64,000 nt of DNA from Hyalella azteca (Eukaryota; Arthropoda; Malacostraca; Amphipoda; Hyalellidae), in NCBI RefSeq assembly GCF_000764305.2, contig NW_025941438.1:63865-127864 (forward strand). Reading direction: 5' to 3'. Both the position numbers and the translations under genes were made by a program. The notes under the pieces were generated by a model that saw only the letters and a program-made list of their open reading frames with translations, did not search any database and was not told where the DNA came from. Below, in pieces: positions 11,813-22,452 of the stretch. Each line of letters begins with the position of its first letter. The first letter of the stretch is position 1.

Positions 11813-12572
11813 TACAGGTTGGGGCAGAACTGATTGAGCAGTTTTAAGGCAAAATAAAAGAGTAATGGAGGTACATAAAGAAGAAATTTTATTTTCCTCG
11901 AGGTTAGCATAACATACCATTTAAAATACTTATGTTTTGAAAACAATATCAGGAAGATGGTGTTTGTTAGTTGCATCACACTGTTGGAGTCGTTCTTGGA
12001 AGTTTCCTACAGCACATTCACACATATGGCAAGGTATGGCCATAACCTCTGCTGCAATAATCCGTTCCCTTAGCTGTGGTAGGGTGAGAGGGCGACTTCT
12101 GAACCACTTTCTTTTAGATGTCCCCCAAAAAAGAAATCGCAAATGCTCAAATCAGGTGACCTTGCAGGCCACTGTTAATCACCCCTCAGAGACACCAGAT
12201 GTCCGGGAAACATACGTTTCAAATTATTGAGTGAGATTCGGGCTGTGTGAGCTGTAGCCCCATCTAGCTGGAACCACATGTCTCTCAATGCTTCATTTTC
12301 AACAATATTTTCTATCCTGGGCTGCAAGAAATTTTGTAACATATCAGCATAGTGATCAGAATTCACTGTCATGGTTACTCCCTCCTCCAAGAACGACTCC
12401 AACAGTGTGTTTCAGCTAACGGCCCCATCTTCCAGATATTGTTTTCAAAACATACGTATTCTAAATGTTATGTTATGCTAACCTCTAGGAAAATAAACTT
12501 TCTTCTTTATGTACCTAACTTACTCTTTTATTTTACCTCAAAACTGCTCAATCGGTTCTGCCCCACCCTGTT
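11813..12572 (-). mobile_element. Rearranged mariner-like element, palindromic
   Basis: TA dinucleotides flank 11813-12572. About 187 bp at each end are inverted copies of each other (TACAGGTTGGGGCAGAAC against AACAGGGTGGGGCAGAAC), running into GACTCCAACAGTGTG on both sides. Normal mariners have ends of about 30 bp, so here one transposon end with the last part of the transposase gene has been duplicated in inverse. The centre keeps part of the transposase. Confidence 0.8.
11930..12402 (-). pseudogene. Mariner transposase, C-terminal remnant
   Basis: The minus-strand reading has MWFQLDGATAHTAR, then LVSLRGD, and after a stop QWPARSPDLS followed by CDFFFWGHLKE: the hallmark second and third catalytic aspartate blocks (LDGATAHTA and PDLSICDFFFWG) of mariner-type DDD transposases. 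The N-terminal helix-turn-helix and the first catalytic Asp are absent, and stops and frameshifts break the rest. It cannot encode an active enzyme. The upstream portion has been replaced by an inverted copy of the downstream end. Confidence 0.85.
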
Positions 12573-13555
12573 TATTGCGAGGTTGAGATTGTATAGACCT
12601 TTTAGGCAATTAGAAAGATTTTCCACCCTAATACGAATATTCTAATTAAAATATTTAATTTCAATATTTAAATATGTGAATTTAAAACTAGAAACAAAAC
12701 AATTACAATTATAAGACTATGTATAAAATAATTAAAATGCAGTGAATGGATATAAAATATTTGAATTGTGCATATATTTATTCCAAACTGTGTTAGCTTT
12801 TCTCATAACTTATTTCTCATTTCAAGTCATTTGAGGTTTGTTTGGTTATCATTCAGTATATGTTTAGGATTGGTTTATTGGTCTGAATTAAATGGGAACA
12901 GTGCAGTCAGTCACTCAGTCACTACTAGTTGGTGTGTATAGAGGGTAGAGTCTGGTAGATTTATTGGACACTAGTCTAGTAGATCTATTGATAATGCTGT
13001 GCAATATGCCATCCATATCAGCTACCTATCTGTTATGTGACTCTACAATGTTTAGAAGATCCGCATTCCTGAAGTGTTTTTGTATATTGAAGCCAGTTAA
13101 ATGGTCAATATTTAGCTCATTACCTTGCTTCATACAAACTCTGCAAAGCTAATGAATATACTTATCAATAATTGTTTACCCAAAAATCCCTAAGTAGTAA
13201 ACACCAACTTGGCCTGTTGGCCATTATTGAAGGCAATAAGTGCTTTTTTAGCCATCATTATGATCCATATACTGTTATTGTTAGTAGGCTAATTGCAACA
13301 TAAAAAATAACCTTTCAATAAGATGATAAAACTGAAAAATAAAAAAATCAAATAAATAAAAAAATCATGGAAAATAAAAAAAATCATTGATTTTTGATTT
13401 TTTGGATTTAAAAAAAAAAATAAAAACAATTGCCAACCCTGGTTTTCAGTTTTGTAATATTTCAATTAGTTTAGCTACTACAACATTTCTACGAAATGTT
13501 GGAGGACTGTCCCTTATTACTCCGCCCGTCCCTCATTAGGTACTCTGTTTTACGG

Positions 13556-15589
13556 TATAAATAATTGCTGTTCTTGATGTAAGCCCATCTGGAGCTATGC
13601 AATGATGTAATATCTCCTCACCAAGCCACCACGTGTCAATGCCCCTTGTTTATAGAGAATTAATAATTGTATATGCCTAGTTCAAACTTCAATGCCTGCG
13701 GCTCTCAATAGCTGCAGCTTAACATAGTGCAATTCTATAGGTGATATATTAGAACATGGCCTGACATTTTGAACCGATTGATGCTTTTTTATGGACCACT
13801 GCACAATAAAATAGCACCTTCCAAAACAAAAGACAACTGCATACTAAATGAACAGAAGAGGCAGGCCAGTGCCGCATCAGCAGCCAGCTGCACTAGCAGC
13901 TGCAGCAGCTTTGTCAAAAAAATTGAAAGATCAAAGGCCATAACAAAATCTGGTTTCAAGTCCTTAAAAGCCTAATTAAGCCTAAAAGATATAAAAATTT
14001 ACATTTATGTTTGGATTTCAATGCTGTTAAGATTGAGAAACATCAAAGTATCCCACTTGTTATAAATACTCACTAAATAAATTTCAATTTGGCTTTAAAT
14101 GTCACTCCAAAAATCATCGCTGCAAGGCTTGAAGGGATCTGTTTTCAGGTGACATTTATTTCCAAATTTTGCTTTACTTAGCAAGTATTTTGTTTCTAAA
14201 AATAATTACTTTATAATGTATGGCGTGTGATGTCACACAAAATAGGCTGCATGTGTGACGTCAACGCAAGGTCCCTCCCTCAACTCTTTTCTCTGAATTG
14301 AAAATGGTGGCGCATCACAACATTTCCCATATATTGATAACATTTTTTTTATATTGAAAATATTTTTTATTGTGAATATTTTTTTGCTTGTGATATTGTG
14401 AATATTTTTATTCCAACGTCATTAGATATGCAGTTTGACATCTTTGGCACCAATGGTGCAAGATGTGAAATATGAATAAAGGAGTGAAGTGTCTGAGTTA
14501 AAATCATACGGTAGCTGTGCAGCCTACGAGAGTAAATATTGTCATTTTGACAGTCATTGTTGGCATTTTGCAACCTACGGAAGTAAGTAAGATATTTTAA
14601 TATTCAACTCATTATTTTTGAATTCATTAAATTCATAGGTATGAAGTCTTGTGGCTCTAATGTCATGAATTTTTGTTTGATTGAAAAAGTCGCAGTTTGC
14701 ACTTCACAAACATGTCATTTAATAATATTTACAATTTCTGCAGTACTTCTATGCTACCGCCAAATATCCTGTTTAATTTCATGATAATAAGTAAACCCAA
14801 AACGTTTTGTTGAAGATCACATAGTTGCAGTCACATCACTCAGAGCGGTCAGACTGCATTATCATGTGTTCAGCCGCCACTAAAGTAAAGACATATGTTA
14901 CTGTGCTGTTTCTAGTATAAAATTAGAGATTTGGGGTAGCACATGCACAGGACTTTGTAAATAAGTTTGTGGCTTATAAATGGGTCTCATGGCCGATATG
15001 TGGAATTCATGGCACAAATAAATGGAATCACTGGCCTCAAATCCACAAAACCACAGCTCAAAAAATCCAGTTGCAGTTCAGAGTAGATATTTTCCTCACT
15101 AGGCCACCCATGAATTAGACAAAAATGCCCATAGGTGTAGTCAATTTCACTTGTTCCTATGACCAGTTCCTAATTTATTAGGCATTTTATTATGTTCCTT
15201 TTTGCCAGCATTTTTACAAATTTTTCCTAATATTACAGTAATGCACAATAAAGTGTGGCAAAAATTGGCCACATTAAGTCCTTAACTATGGGCTCTGTGG
15301 TAAAACCAGGTAAATTCAGACTGGAAGGTATGAGTTATTTTTCTGATCTCAAACAGCACAACTGTATCTTGAAGCTTCAGGTTTGATAATTTTTCAACAG
15401 CAAAAAATATAAATATATACTAATACCCAGAATAAATTTACAAGACAAAAACTCCAAGATTTTACATTAAAATTGACAATTATACCAAAGAACAAAACAA
15501 CAGAGATTTTGCTCCAATTTAGCCTTGCAATGTATGATAAGATTTTACATTTTCATGATTATAGCATAGTAAACAAAGAACAAACCTCA
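13556..15589. other. Largely unassigned DNA
   Basis: No convincing gene. It contains CRE-like palindromes at 14225-14263 and a short Ala/Ser-rich chance ORF near 13769-13975 without homology I can recognise. Confidence 0.35.
14225..14263. promoter_or_regulatory. CRE-like palindromes
   Basis: GTGTGATGTCACAC at 14225-14238 is a near-perfect palindrome, and TGACGTCA at 14256-14263 is an exact cAMP-response element core. No gene start is evident nearby, so function is unproven. Confidence 0.3.
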
Positions 15590-15765
15590 ATTTTTGAATT
15601 TTCTCTCATCAATTTTCACAAACAATTTTTTACTTTGCATAATCTTAAAAATTTGTGACTTTTGGAGCCTGAAGTCTTCACTCTACAAGTTTACTAAAAT
15701 ATGTTTTGGCTGCTTGGAGCCATTTTATTTAATAAAGTTCATCTTTAGAAGCTCTCTCAATTTGT
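15590..15765 (+). repeat. Third copy of the head of the duplicated segment
   Basis: CACAAACAAT, then AATTTGTGACTTTTGGAGCC and the following A/T-rich block match 3490-3620 and 7725-7840. The similarity then stops. Confidence 0.55.
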
Positions 15766-16107
15766 TGTTGTAGTTGGGACTTGGGTTCAAGGTGAAGCAG
15801 TTGTCACTCAAGGACCGCTTGTAACACTTGGACTCAGCAATGATTTTTTAGTTCAAGTCTTCATCATATTTTTTTTGTTTTATTCTTCTCGCTACAGGCA
15901 CTTCTTCTCCAGGTCATCAGCAGTCTTTCATGATGTGATGCAATGGGGGCCACTAAGCGAATCATCATTAGAGCCAGTGCTCTTGCTCTTCACCATCTAT
16001 ATGGTAGCAAGACAACTAGTTTACAACTTTGCATGAGATAAGTGGCACTAGTAGTAATAGGAGATATAGCAGTAGCTCATTTAATTTGGAACATAGTGAA
16101 CCCTCTT
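15766..16107. other. No gene recognised
   Basis: Short unassigned stretch between two repeats; nothing readable on either strand. Confidence 0.3.
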
Positions 16108-16385
16108 TTAAGGGGAGCCTCTTGGTCAAAAAAACTTTTTTATTTAGGGATGGATCACTTTGAAACTTGGTACCTACACGGCTACACATGTATTAAACAG
16201 AAATCTAAGACTTTTTTGCTCCTGTAAATTTTTCAATACAAAAATTAAAGAAATGTTAAATTCACAGAAAACAGCAATAAAAGGGGGTCTTGTAGAAATC
16301 TATCTCTCTTAAGGATTTTCAAGCTACAACATAGAGATACATATCATTTGATGCCTAAAGACCATATCTAGCGATTCATCATAGT
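16108..16385 (+). mobile_element. TTAAGGGG-type repeat fragment, copy 1
   Basis: It starts TTAAGGGGAGCCTCTTGG, then TTTTTTATTTAGGGATGGAT and CACTTTGAAACTTGGTACC. The same order occurs inverted at 53347-52880. It is probably a non-autonomous DNA element end; its partner end is not clear here. Confidence 0.5.
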
Positions 16386-16595
16386 TTTTTTTAAATTCTG
16401 TCAAAGTTGGGAATAACTCTGTCAGAACTCTGGTTCTGTCTCTGTCAGATCTAGAGGATCTGGTAATCAATTGAAGAAGAACCTGAGGGGTTTTGGTTTG
16501 TTTATAAATTGTCCAAATAACATATTAAATATTCATTGGCCAGGGAAGGATAATGACAAGACGTGTATCTAAGCGTAAGTATTAAAGATAGGTTC

Positions 16596-16757
16596 ATGGG
16601 AGTGTTCAAAGACGCGCAACAAGGATAGTTCCGGGCTTGAAAGGCAAGTCCTATGAGGAAAGATTAAAGATTATGAAGCTTCCAAGCCTCCATTAATCGG
16701 CAACAGGCCATGGGCCTATGTCTTCAACGCCGACACTTCTATTCTATTCTATTCTAT
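16596..16757 (+). pseudogene. CR1-like LINE 3' fragment with TTCTA tail
   Basis: GTGTTCAAAGACGCGCAACA onward reads VQRRATRIVPGLKGKSYEER and IMKLPSL, matching the LINE at 59329-59418. It then jumps to the 3' end, TTAATCGGCAACAGGCCATG followed by GGCCTATGTC, and ends in (TTCTA)n. The material between is deleted. The GGCC-loop-GGCC hairpin resembles the tail of the SINE. Confidence 0.75.
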
Positions 16758-16973
16758 GGGATACACTAGATAGAAGTTACAGGACCAATGCACAGTATGT
16801 GCAGTAATTTTGGAGATAGAGTATTACGAAACAGCATGTTGGTATGAGTGCCGGAGTCTAAGACGACGTGAGCTCGTCTAGAGTTTGCAGGCTCTACGAT
16901 GACTGCCTAAGACTTGCCTAAGACAGACTGGCAGTACACTCTCTGAGCTCATATATGCGGTGACCCGCAAATA

Positions 16974-17022
16974 GTGATGTCACAGAAGGTGACGTAATAG
17001 TCACTAATGACATCACGGCCTG
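16974..17022 (+). repeat. CRE-like inverted repeat, copy 1
   Basis: GTGATGTCAC, TGACGTAA and TGACATCAC lie within 45 bp, with outer inverted symmetry. A near-identical block lies at 17700-17753 in the same orientation, ending CATCACGGCCTGACA in both. Confidence 0.6.
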
Positions 17023-17699
17023 ACACGTCCCCCCTACACTGTAGAAGTATCCTCGCTTCATTAATATAAAGCAAAGCTTATACGTGGGTCAACACATCAG
17101 TGTCATGTGTACAAGTTTCTTAACAATGATCGGAATTGTTAATTACAAAATGAGACTGAACATTAAACATCAGTGCTTAGATTAGGCATTAATTAATTTG
17201 GCACTAATTTCAACCCAAATTTTTAAGAAAAAGGCTCAGTTACTGGAGTTTACATATGTCAACGGACATCATAGTAGTAACTTAATATTACATAGAAGTT
17301 CAATGTTGGTTTTCTGTCTTTATATGCTCAAAAATAAAGTTTGTCACTCGGCAAGAAGAAAATACATTTTCATTGATTTCTATTTTTAGAGAACCATGTA
17401 ATAGCCTATTCTTAAATTTACTCTGAGCTGCATTGGATCATTTTGCAATTCAATTCAATTCACAATACTATGATATGGAAATTATTTTTGGTACCTTTTA
17501 CTAATCAGATTAATAAGTGAAATCGTTATTTAATTATAGCTAGTGCTGAAAAGGAAATGAATTAGCACAAAATGATGAGAATTATTTGGGATAAACTTGG
17601 ATTCCTCGTCAAACCTGATTGTATGAGATACAATGTTTCTATCAGTACGTTGTTAGTACTGTTATTTTTTAATATCGGTGCTTGTATTGAAATACCCGC
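17023..17699. other. Unassigned, between two CRE-like blocks
   Basis: AT-rich; no ORF above chance length. It may be a deleted or captured segment between direct copies of the same block. Confidence 0.3.
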
Positions 17700-17753
17700 G
17701 AATAGTGATGTCACTGAAGGTGACGTAATAGTTGCTAGTGACATCACGGCCTG
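17700..17753 (+). repeat. CRE-like inverted repeat, copy 2
   Basis: GTGATGTCAC (17705-17714) and its reverse complement GTGACATCAC (17738-17747) flank TGACGTAA. Overlapping 60-aa ORFs on both strands are a consequence of the symmetry. Confidence 0.6.
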
Positions 17754-18304
17754 ACAATTCTTATTTTAGTGGGTGGGAGGATATTATGTTTGTTTTCAAT
17801 TTACCCCCCCCTACCGCTTTTTTGCAAATATAATCCAAACTATATTGAAATTACAAAAAGCTATGACCATTCTCTAAATTTTTTTCTTTAAAAGCAAATG
17901 GTATATCTCTTAATGCTGTAACTTGAAAATCATAGGATGAGATAGATTTTCAAGATGGCACAGTTTGGAAATTTTAATGTTTCAGGGGAGCCAATCAGCC
18001 AAATAAGTAAAATTTATTTTAAAAACAGAATATGCCAAAAAATTACTTGATATTCTAGCCCAAGCTTACCCATTGCCAATTAGTTACACTTAGGGTAGCA
18101 GCATGCATCTTTAGACTTATTCTTGTCCAATTTAATTAGAATAATAAGCTATATATGTGACTTGTGATATTTATATATATAAAAAATATAACTCAGTACT
18201 CACTGGAGTGAGTGAGGTCACGACAGACGGACAGACAGATGGACGGATGGACATGGCGAGCACAATAGTGCATTTTTTCCATAAATGAGAAAATGCGCTA
18301 AAAA
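17754..18304 (+). mobile_element. Unassigned DNA then GGAC-rich element, copy 1
   Basis: From about 18170 the sequence reads AAAAAATATAACTC(A)GTACTC, a (GGAC/AGAC)n run, ACATGGCGAGC and ATAAATGAGAAAATGCGCT. The same order occurs at 26140-26295, so this is a dispersed repeat; the left inverted end seen in that copy is missing here. Confidence 0.6.
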
Positions 18305-18765
18305 TGTACATTTTATATAAATTTAAAATGGCCTATTGCAAAAAACATTACATGTACAGCCATGGTATTTGCTTTTTTTGAATGCCCATCGTTTGAAGCT
18401 CTCAAATGAGTGCAAACACTTTGCAATTACTGCATATGTATGAAATAATGATATATAAATACATTTTTAAAATGAAAATTCATAAATATTATTATAAAAT
18501 GGTCATTTTATAAAAGTTCAAAACTGCCTTATGCAAAAATTATTTCATGTACATCCATAGTATTAGCTGTGCTGAACATGTCTTGTTAGTAGCTAGTAGC
18601 TTTCAAACGAGTGCAAACACTGTGCAATTAACATGAATAATGATCTATAAATACAGATTTAATTTAAAGAAATCGTTGAACATATTGTTTAAAAATTATC
18701 ATTTTATACATTTTTAAATTGCTTTGCGCAAAAACTAGAGTACGCACATACATGCTGTGTAACAG
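18305..18765 (+). repeat. Tandem array, three diverged ~195-bp units
   Basis: Units start near 18305, 18500 and 18697. Each contains ATTTTATA, AAAATTGC/AAACTGCC, ATGCAAAAA, a catgtacA-CCAT block, and (in two) GAGTGCAAACAC then TGCAATTA. Divergence suggests an old array. Confidence 0.6.
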
Positions 18766-20229
18766 TGTACTGTGTTCGATGCACCTTTTAAGTTTTCAGC
18801 AGCTACAAAATGAACCAAGAAAACAGAAAAGCCAAAATTTTCCATTTTTGTCTGAGAAGCTCCCTAACCAGGCTAACCCAATAATGTAGAGAATTATTTT
18901 CCAAGTTTTTCTTTGGTTTCCTGCAAGAATATTATTACTTGTGATGGTTATAAATAAAAAATGTGTTCAAATATTTATTTTTTGTTGTATGTGAAAAATT
19001 ATAGCTTGGTCCCATTAGGAACCAGGCTAAATATTTCATGATATAAAACAGTAAATGACTTTAGCAACATTTTATCATGTAATACCAAATACAGCATTGA
19101 AAGTACTCACTTTATTGATAAAATTCTGCATCCAACTCATAGATAATATATTTTTAGAACTCAACAAATTACTCACTTTTCTCTGCTACGATATCAAGCC
19201 ATCCTGCCTGACACCAGGTTCTTATAGTCTTTGTATGTTAACTGAGCAAGGAGTATTAGGCACAGCCAAGCGTGGAAAACATCTACCTTAAGGGCCTCAA
19301 CTAGAGCTTTCCTGCCATTTCCGAAATCGCGGGATTTCCACCAGACAAATTACATCGTATCTAATTGTTAACAAAATTGCCCGATCGGGCCACAAGATTC
19401 CAAGTGTATTAAAAATTTGTCACCTTGGAACCGCGAGACTTCAGAAACCAGTAGGAAAATTCCAATCATGGGCGCAGCAGAACCAAAAATTGCCAGAACT
19501 GTCAGAACATGTGCATGATATGTAGTATCAAACTTACACATACACTTGTATATTTATTTGATCGTACAATTTTATTATAAATCCATTTTCCCGCTGGTTT
19601 CAAATGGAACTGCTTGGCATTAATGGGTTAAGCTGGAAAAATACAGCAACATCTTCTTCTTCTAGTTCTTGTTTAATGGGGGCTTTGAAGACATGTCCAT
19701 GTAGCCCCAAGACAGAAAGCTCCAGCCTGCACAGCACACCTTTCAGAGAATAGGGTGCGACAGAGCCGCAGAACACAGCAGAGCCCCTGGACACCTGTGC
19801 TCTGCACAACACAGCTGCAAAACACGGCAGAGCCGCAAAGCACAGCAGAGCCTTGAACACGGTAGAGCACGATTATTGCTGGAATGATTCCACGCAAGGT
19901 TAGTTTCACAGAAAAGAGTCTCGTATGGGCAAGACTCTGATGGAGAAAGAGAGTAGCATCAGCCAAATAAAAGGCAAACAAAGGTACTCCTTACAGGGGG
20001 CAGTCATTACAAAAGTTGAGCTGCATAGAGCACCCCTGGTTGCATTCCAGATTACACTCGCAAAGGAGTGAGAGGAGTAATAAATATTACCAGGTTGTTA
20101 TTGGTTCCACAGAATGTTAGTGGGAGCATACTTTACTTGAGAACAGTAAACAATGAAGTTGTCTAAATAGCAAGTGTGAAAATTTACCCAAGTCCCTATA
20201 CACTCAAACAAATGCATCAAATACAGGGT
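18766..20229. other. Unassigned; GC-rich minisatellite at about 19720-19870
   Basis: A cryptic repeat of GCAGAGCC-GCAAAGCACA type spans about 19720-19870 and creates Cys/Ala-rich minus-strand ORFs that I do not regard as genes. The rest is AT-rich with no recognised feature. Confidence 0.45.
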
Positions 20230-22452
20230 TCAAGAAAGATATATAGATTTAAGTTTGTTAGTAGAGAGAAGGTAGATGGCGACAGCCTCCACAATAGCAT
20301 TCTGAGTCTCTGAGGAGAAGGGGCCTCCTCCCAGCAAATTTTTAAGCAAAAGATTTACATTTAGTGCAGCAAGTGAGCAAGCCAGGTCGTTCCGGGCAAC
20401 CCTATGAAGTGGGCAGTATATGAGCATATGCTCTATTGTTTCAGCTTCAGCCCCACACAAGCAAGAAGGACTGTCTAACAAGTTGAAACATGCAAGGTGC
20501 GAATTGACTCCTGCATGCCCCAGGTGCAACCTTGCAAGGGCAGTCTCAAAATTTCTATTCTTGTTGGCTGCCCATGGCCAAGGACTAACTCTGTCTCTCA
20601 CTTTAGTGAGGAAGAGGCCCTTCCCTGTTTCATGCACATTTCTAAGCCAACCCTCCTGCCAGTAGCCCAAAATAGTACGATGAAGACACTTCACCATTTC
20701 TTTGCTGCACGGTCAGCGGCCTCGTTGCCATCAATCCCGCGATGTCCAGGCACAAATTGTAGCTTTATGTTGTGTGAGAGCATTAAAGAAATTAGTTTTT
20801 CTTGTATTTTAAATACAAGAGGTACAAGATTTTGCGGTCTTCTATTTACAATCATTTTTATAGAGCTCAGAGAGTCTGTAAAAATAACATAATTTTCAGA
20901 TTCTCTGAGGTTGTTTTGAGCTCAGTGCAGTGCCTCATGAATTGCAAAGAGCTCAGATTCAAGGACCTGCACTTCAGGACGCAGCTTCCAGTTGAGGATC
21001 ACCCCCCTGGCTGGTATCAAAACAGCAGCTGAGGTGGAGGCTGCAGGTTCCTGCACATGTGAGCTACCCATGAATGCAGTAGTGAATCCTACAAATTTTG
21101 TCTGTAGAAGATCTCTGAATATCTGGATAGCATTACTAGAGGAGAGGGACATTACAGGGGAGAGAGAAATCAGTAAAGATGCAGTCTTGGGTGTTGAACC
21201 AAGGTGGGAGGGGAGAGATGAGCGAGTACCGGTGTGGAGGAGGAATGGGGAGATTAAATTTTTCGAGTGTGTTCTTGACATTAAGAGTGAGGGGAGGCAA
21301 AATTAAGCGTGAGCATGGGGAGGGCTGGTTGCAATGGGCTGGTTGTAAGATGTCGTTTGTTATAGAGCATACAGGGAGTTCGATAATGCGATAGAAGTAT
21401 TTACATAATACCTCTTGACAATGTATGGATAAGGGGGGACATGAGCTTCAACTTCCAAAGAAGAAGTTGGGGTTGTTTTGCGACATCCTATAGCAAGGCA
21501 GAGGCAGGTATTTTGGATTAAATTTAGTTTTGACAACAGGGTAGGTGAGGCACAGGCATAAAGAGGAGCAGCATAATCTAAACGACTGAGAATGAGAGTC
21601 TTGTACAGTTTGATAAGCAGCATGCGGTCAGCCCCCCATTCTCTGTGTGAGATGGATCGGAGTAGATTAATGATGGGTAGGCATGACGTCATCAGAGATT
21701 CCACTTGTGCACCCCATCGGAGTCTAGGTGCATCCAAGACAGCACCAAGGTATTTGTACTTTGTTTGGTTGTCCATCAATGCGTAGGGGCAGAGGAGTAA
21801 TGATTTTATTTGTGAAAAACATACATTTAGTTTTGAGAAGATTCAGTTTCAGACCCCACTGTTGAGACCAGGTTTGAAAGGCTGAAAGTTGGGTCTAGAG
21901 TCAAGCTGTAACTTGAGCAATATCAGTATCAGAAGAGAAGAAAGCTACATCATCTGCATACTCAGCACAGTGCATGCCTGGGACTGAGGGAATGTCACTC
22001 ATTACAACGTTGAAAAGTAATGGGGACAAGATGGCTCCCTGTGGGACACCAGCCTTAATCAGGTGCAATGCAGAATATTCACCTTCAAAGAAGACTTTGA
22101 AGGATCTGTCTGCCAGATAGTCTCTGAGCCAGCGCAACATTCTTCCCTGTATTCCACACCTTCTCAGCTTGTACAAAAGACCATTGTGCCAGACTGTATA
22201 ATATAATATGTTAGTATAATATGGTTAGGTTAAGTTGAGGGAGTTGGTGAGGAGAGTACCTGCTCATAATGTTCTGCCAAGGCAGCTACTTTGGAGACAG
22301 GTTCTGAAAGAATCAAATTAGGCATCAGAAAAGGTTACGACTTACGTGTAAATGGAGTCTGGAGTTTTCTTACCCTTTTCCACAAAGTGGTTATTGGTGT
22401 GTCAGAGGTTATGCTGTCACAGAACTTCCTCCATGAGGGTTTCTTTGCTGTT
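20230..22452 (-). pseudogene. LINE with reverse transcriptase and RNase H, degraded, 5' truncated
   Basis: Minus-strand order: a pre-RT piece (22450-22250, WRKFCDSITSD then LWKRVRKLQ); RT (22176-21901) with AGVPQGAILSPLLF and the catalytic EYADDVAFF; thumb region (21779-21360, YKYLGAVLD, KLYKTLILSRLDYA); RNase H (about 21100-20700) with VLESELFAIHEAL, VIFTDSLSS and PGHRGIDGNEAADRAAK, carrying the usual acidic residues; and a C-terminal CxC-H-C motif (CLCGAEAETIEHMLIYC). The domain order fits the I/Jockey-related LINE groups. A TGA after the EALH block, frameshifts and a deletion near 22180-22250 make it inactive. The 5' side is cut by the TTAA element that starts at 22457. Confidence 0.85.

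Larger units (their letters stand above)
11423..13441 (+). mobile_element. hAT-like element with CAGGGTTGGCA ends
   Basis: The ends are CAGGGTTGGCATTG and CAATTGCCAACCCTG. Flanking octamers ATTTTCTG (11415-11422) and GTTTTCAG (13442-13449) are a diverged 8-bp target duplication. Uninterrupted paralogues read CACTATTTTTAGTTTTG at the same place, confirming the insertion point. An 8-bp duplication and CAGGG ends fit the hAT superfamily. The subterminal regions are rich in ATTAAATCA/AAATCA motifs. No hAT transposase is seen; a mariner fills 11813-12572. Confidence 0.75.
8976..13555 (+). mobile_element. CCGTC-family DNA transposon, copy 2, multiply interrupted
   Basis: The left end lies near CCCATCAAATGGAGTAATAA and the right end at GTTTTACGG|TA. 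Its own sequence is 8976-10047, 11348-11422 and 13442-13555. The rest is a second copy in inverted orientation (10048-11345) and a hAT-like element (11423-13441). Joining the flanks restores the order seen in copy 1. No transposase is recognisable. Confidence 0.7.

Noticed and set aside
19600..19981. Minus-strand Cys/Ala-rich ORFs (86 and 102 codons)
   Set aside because: Generated by a GC-rich cryptic repeat; two overlapping frames are equally open and no domain is recognisable.
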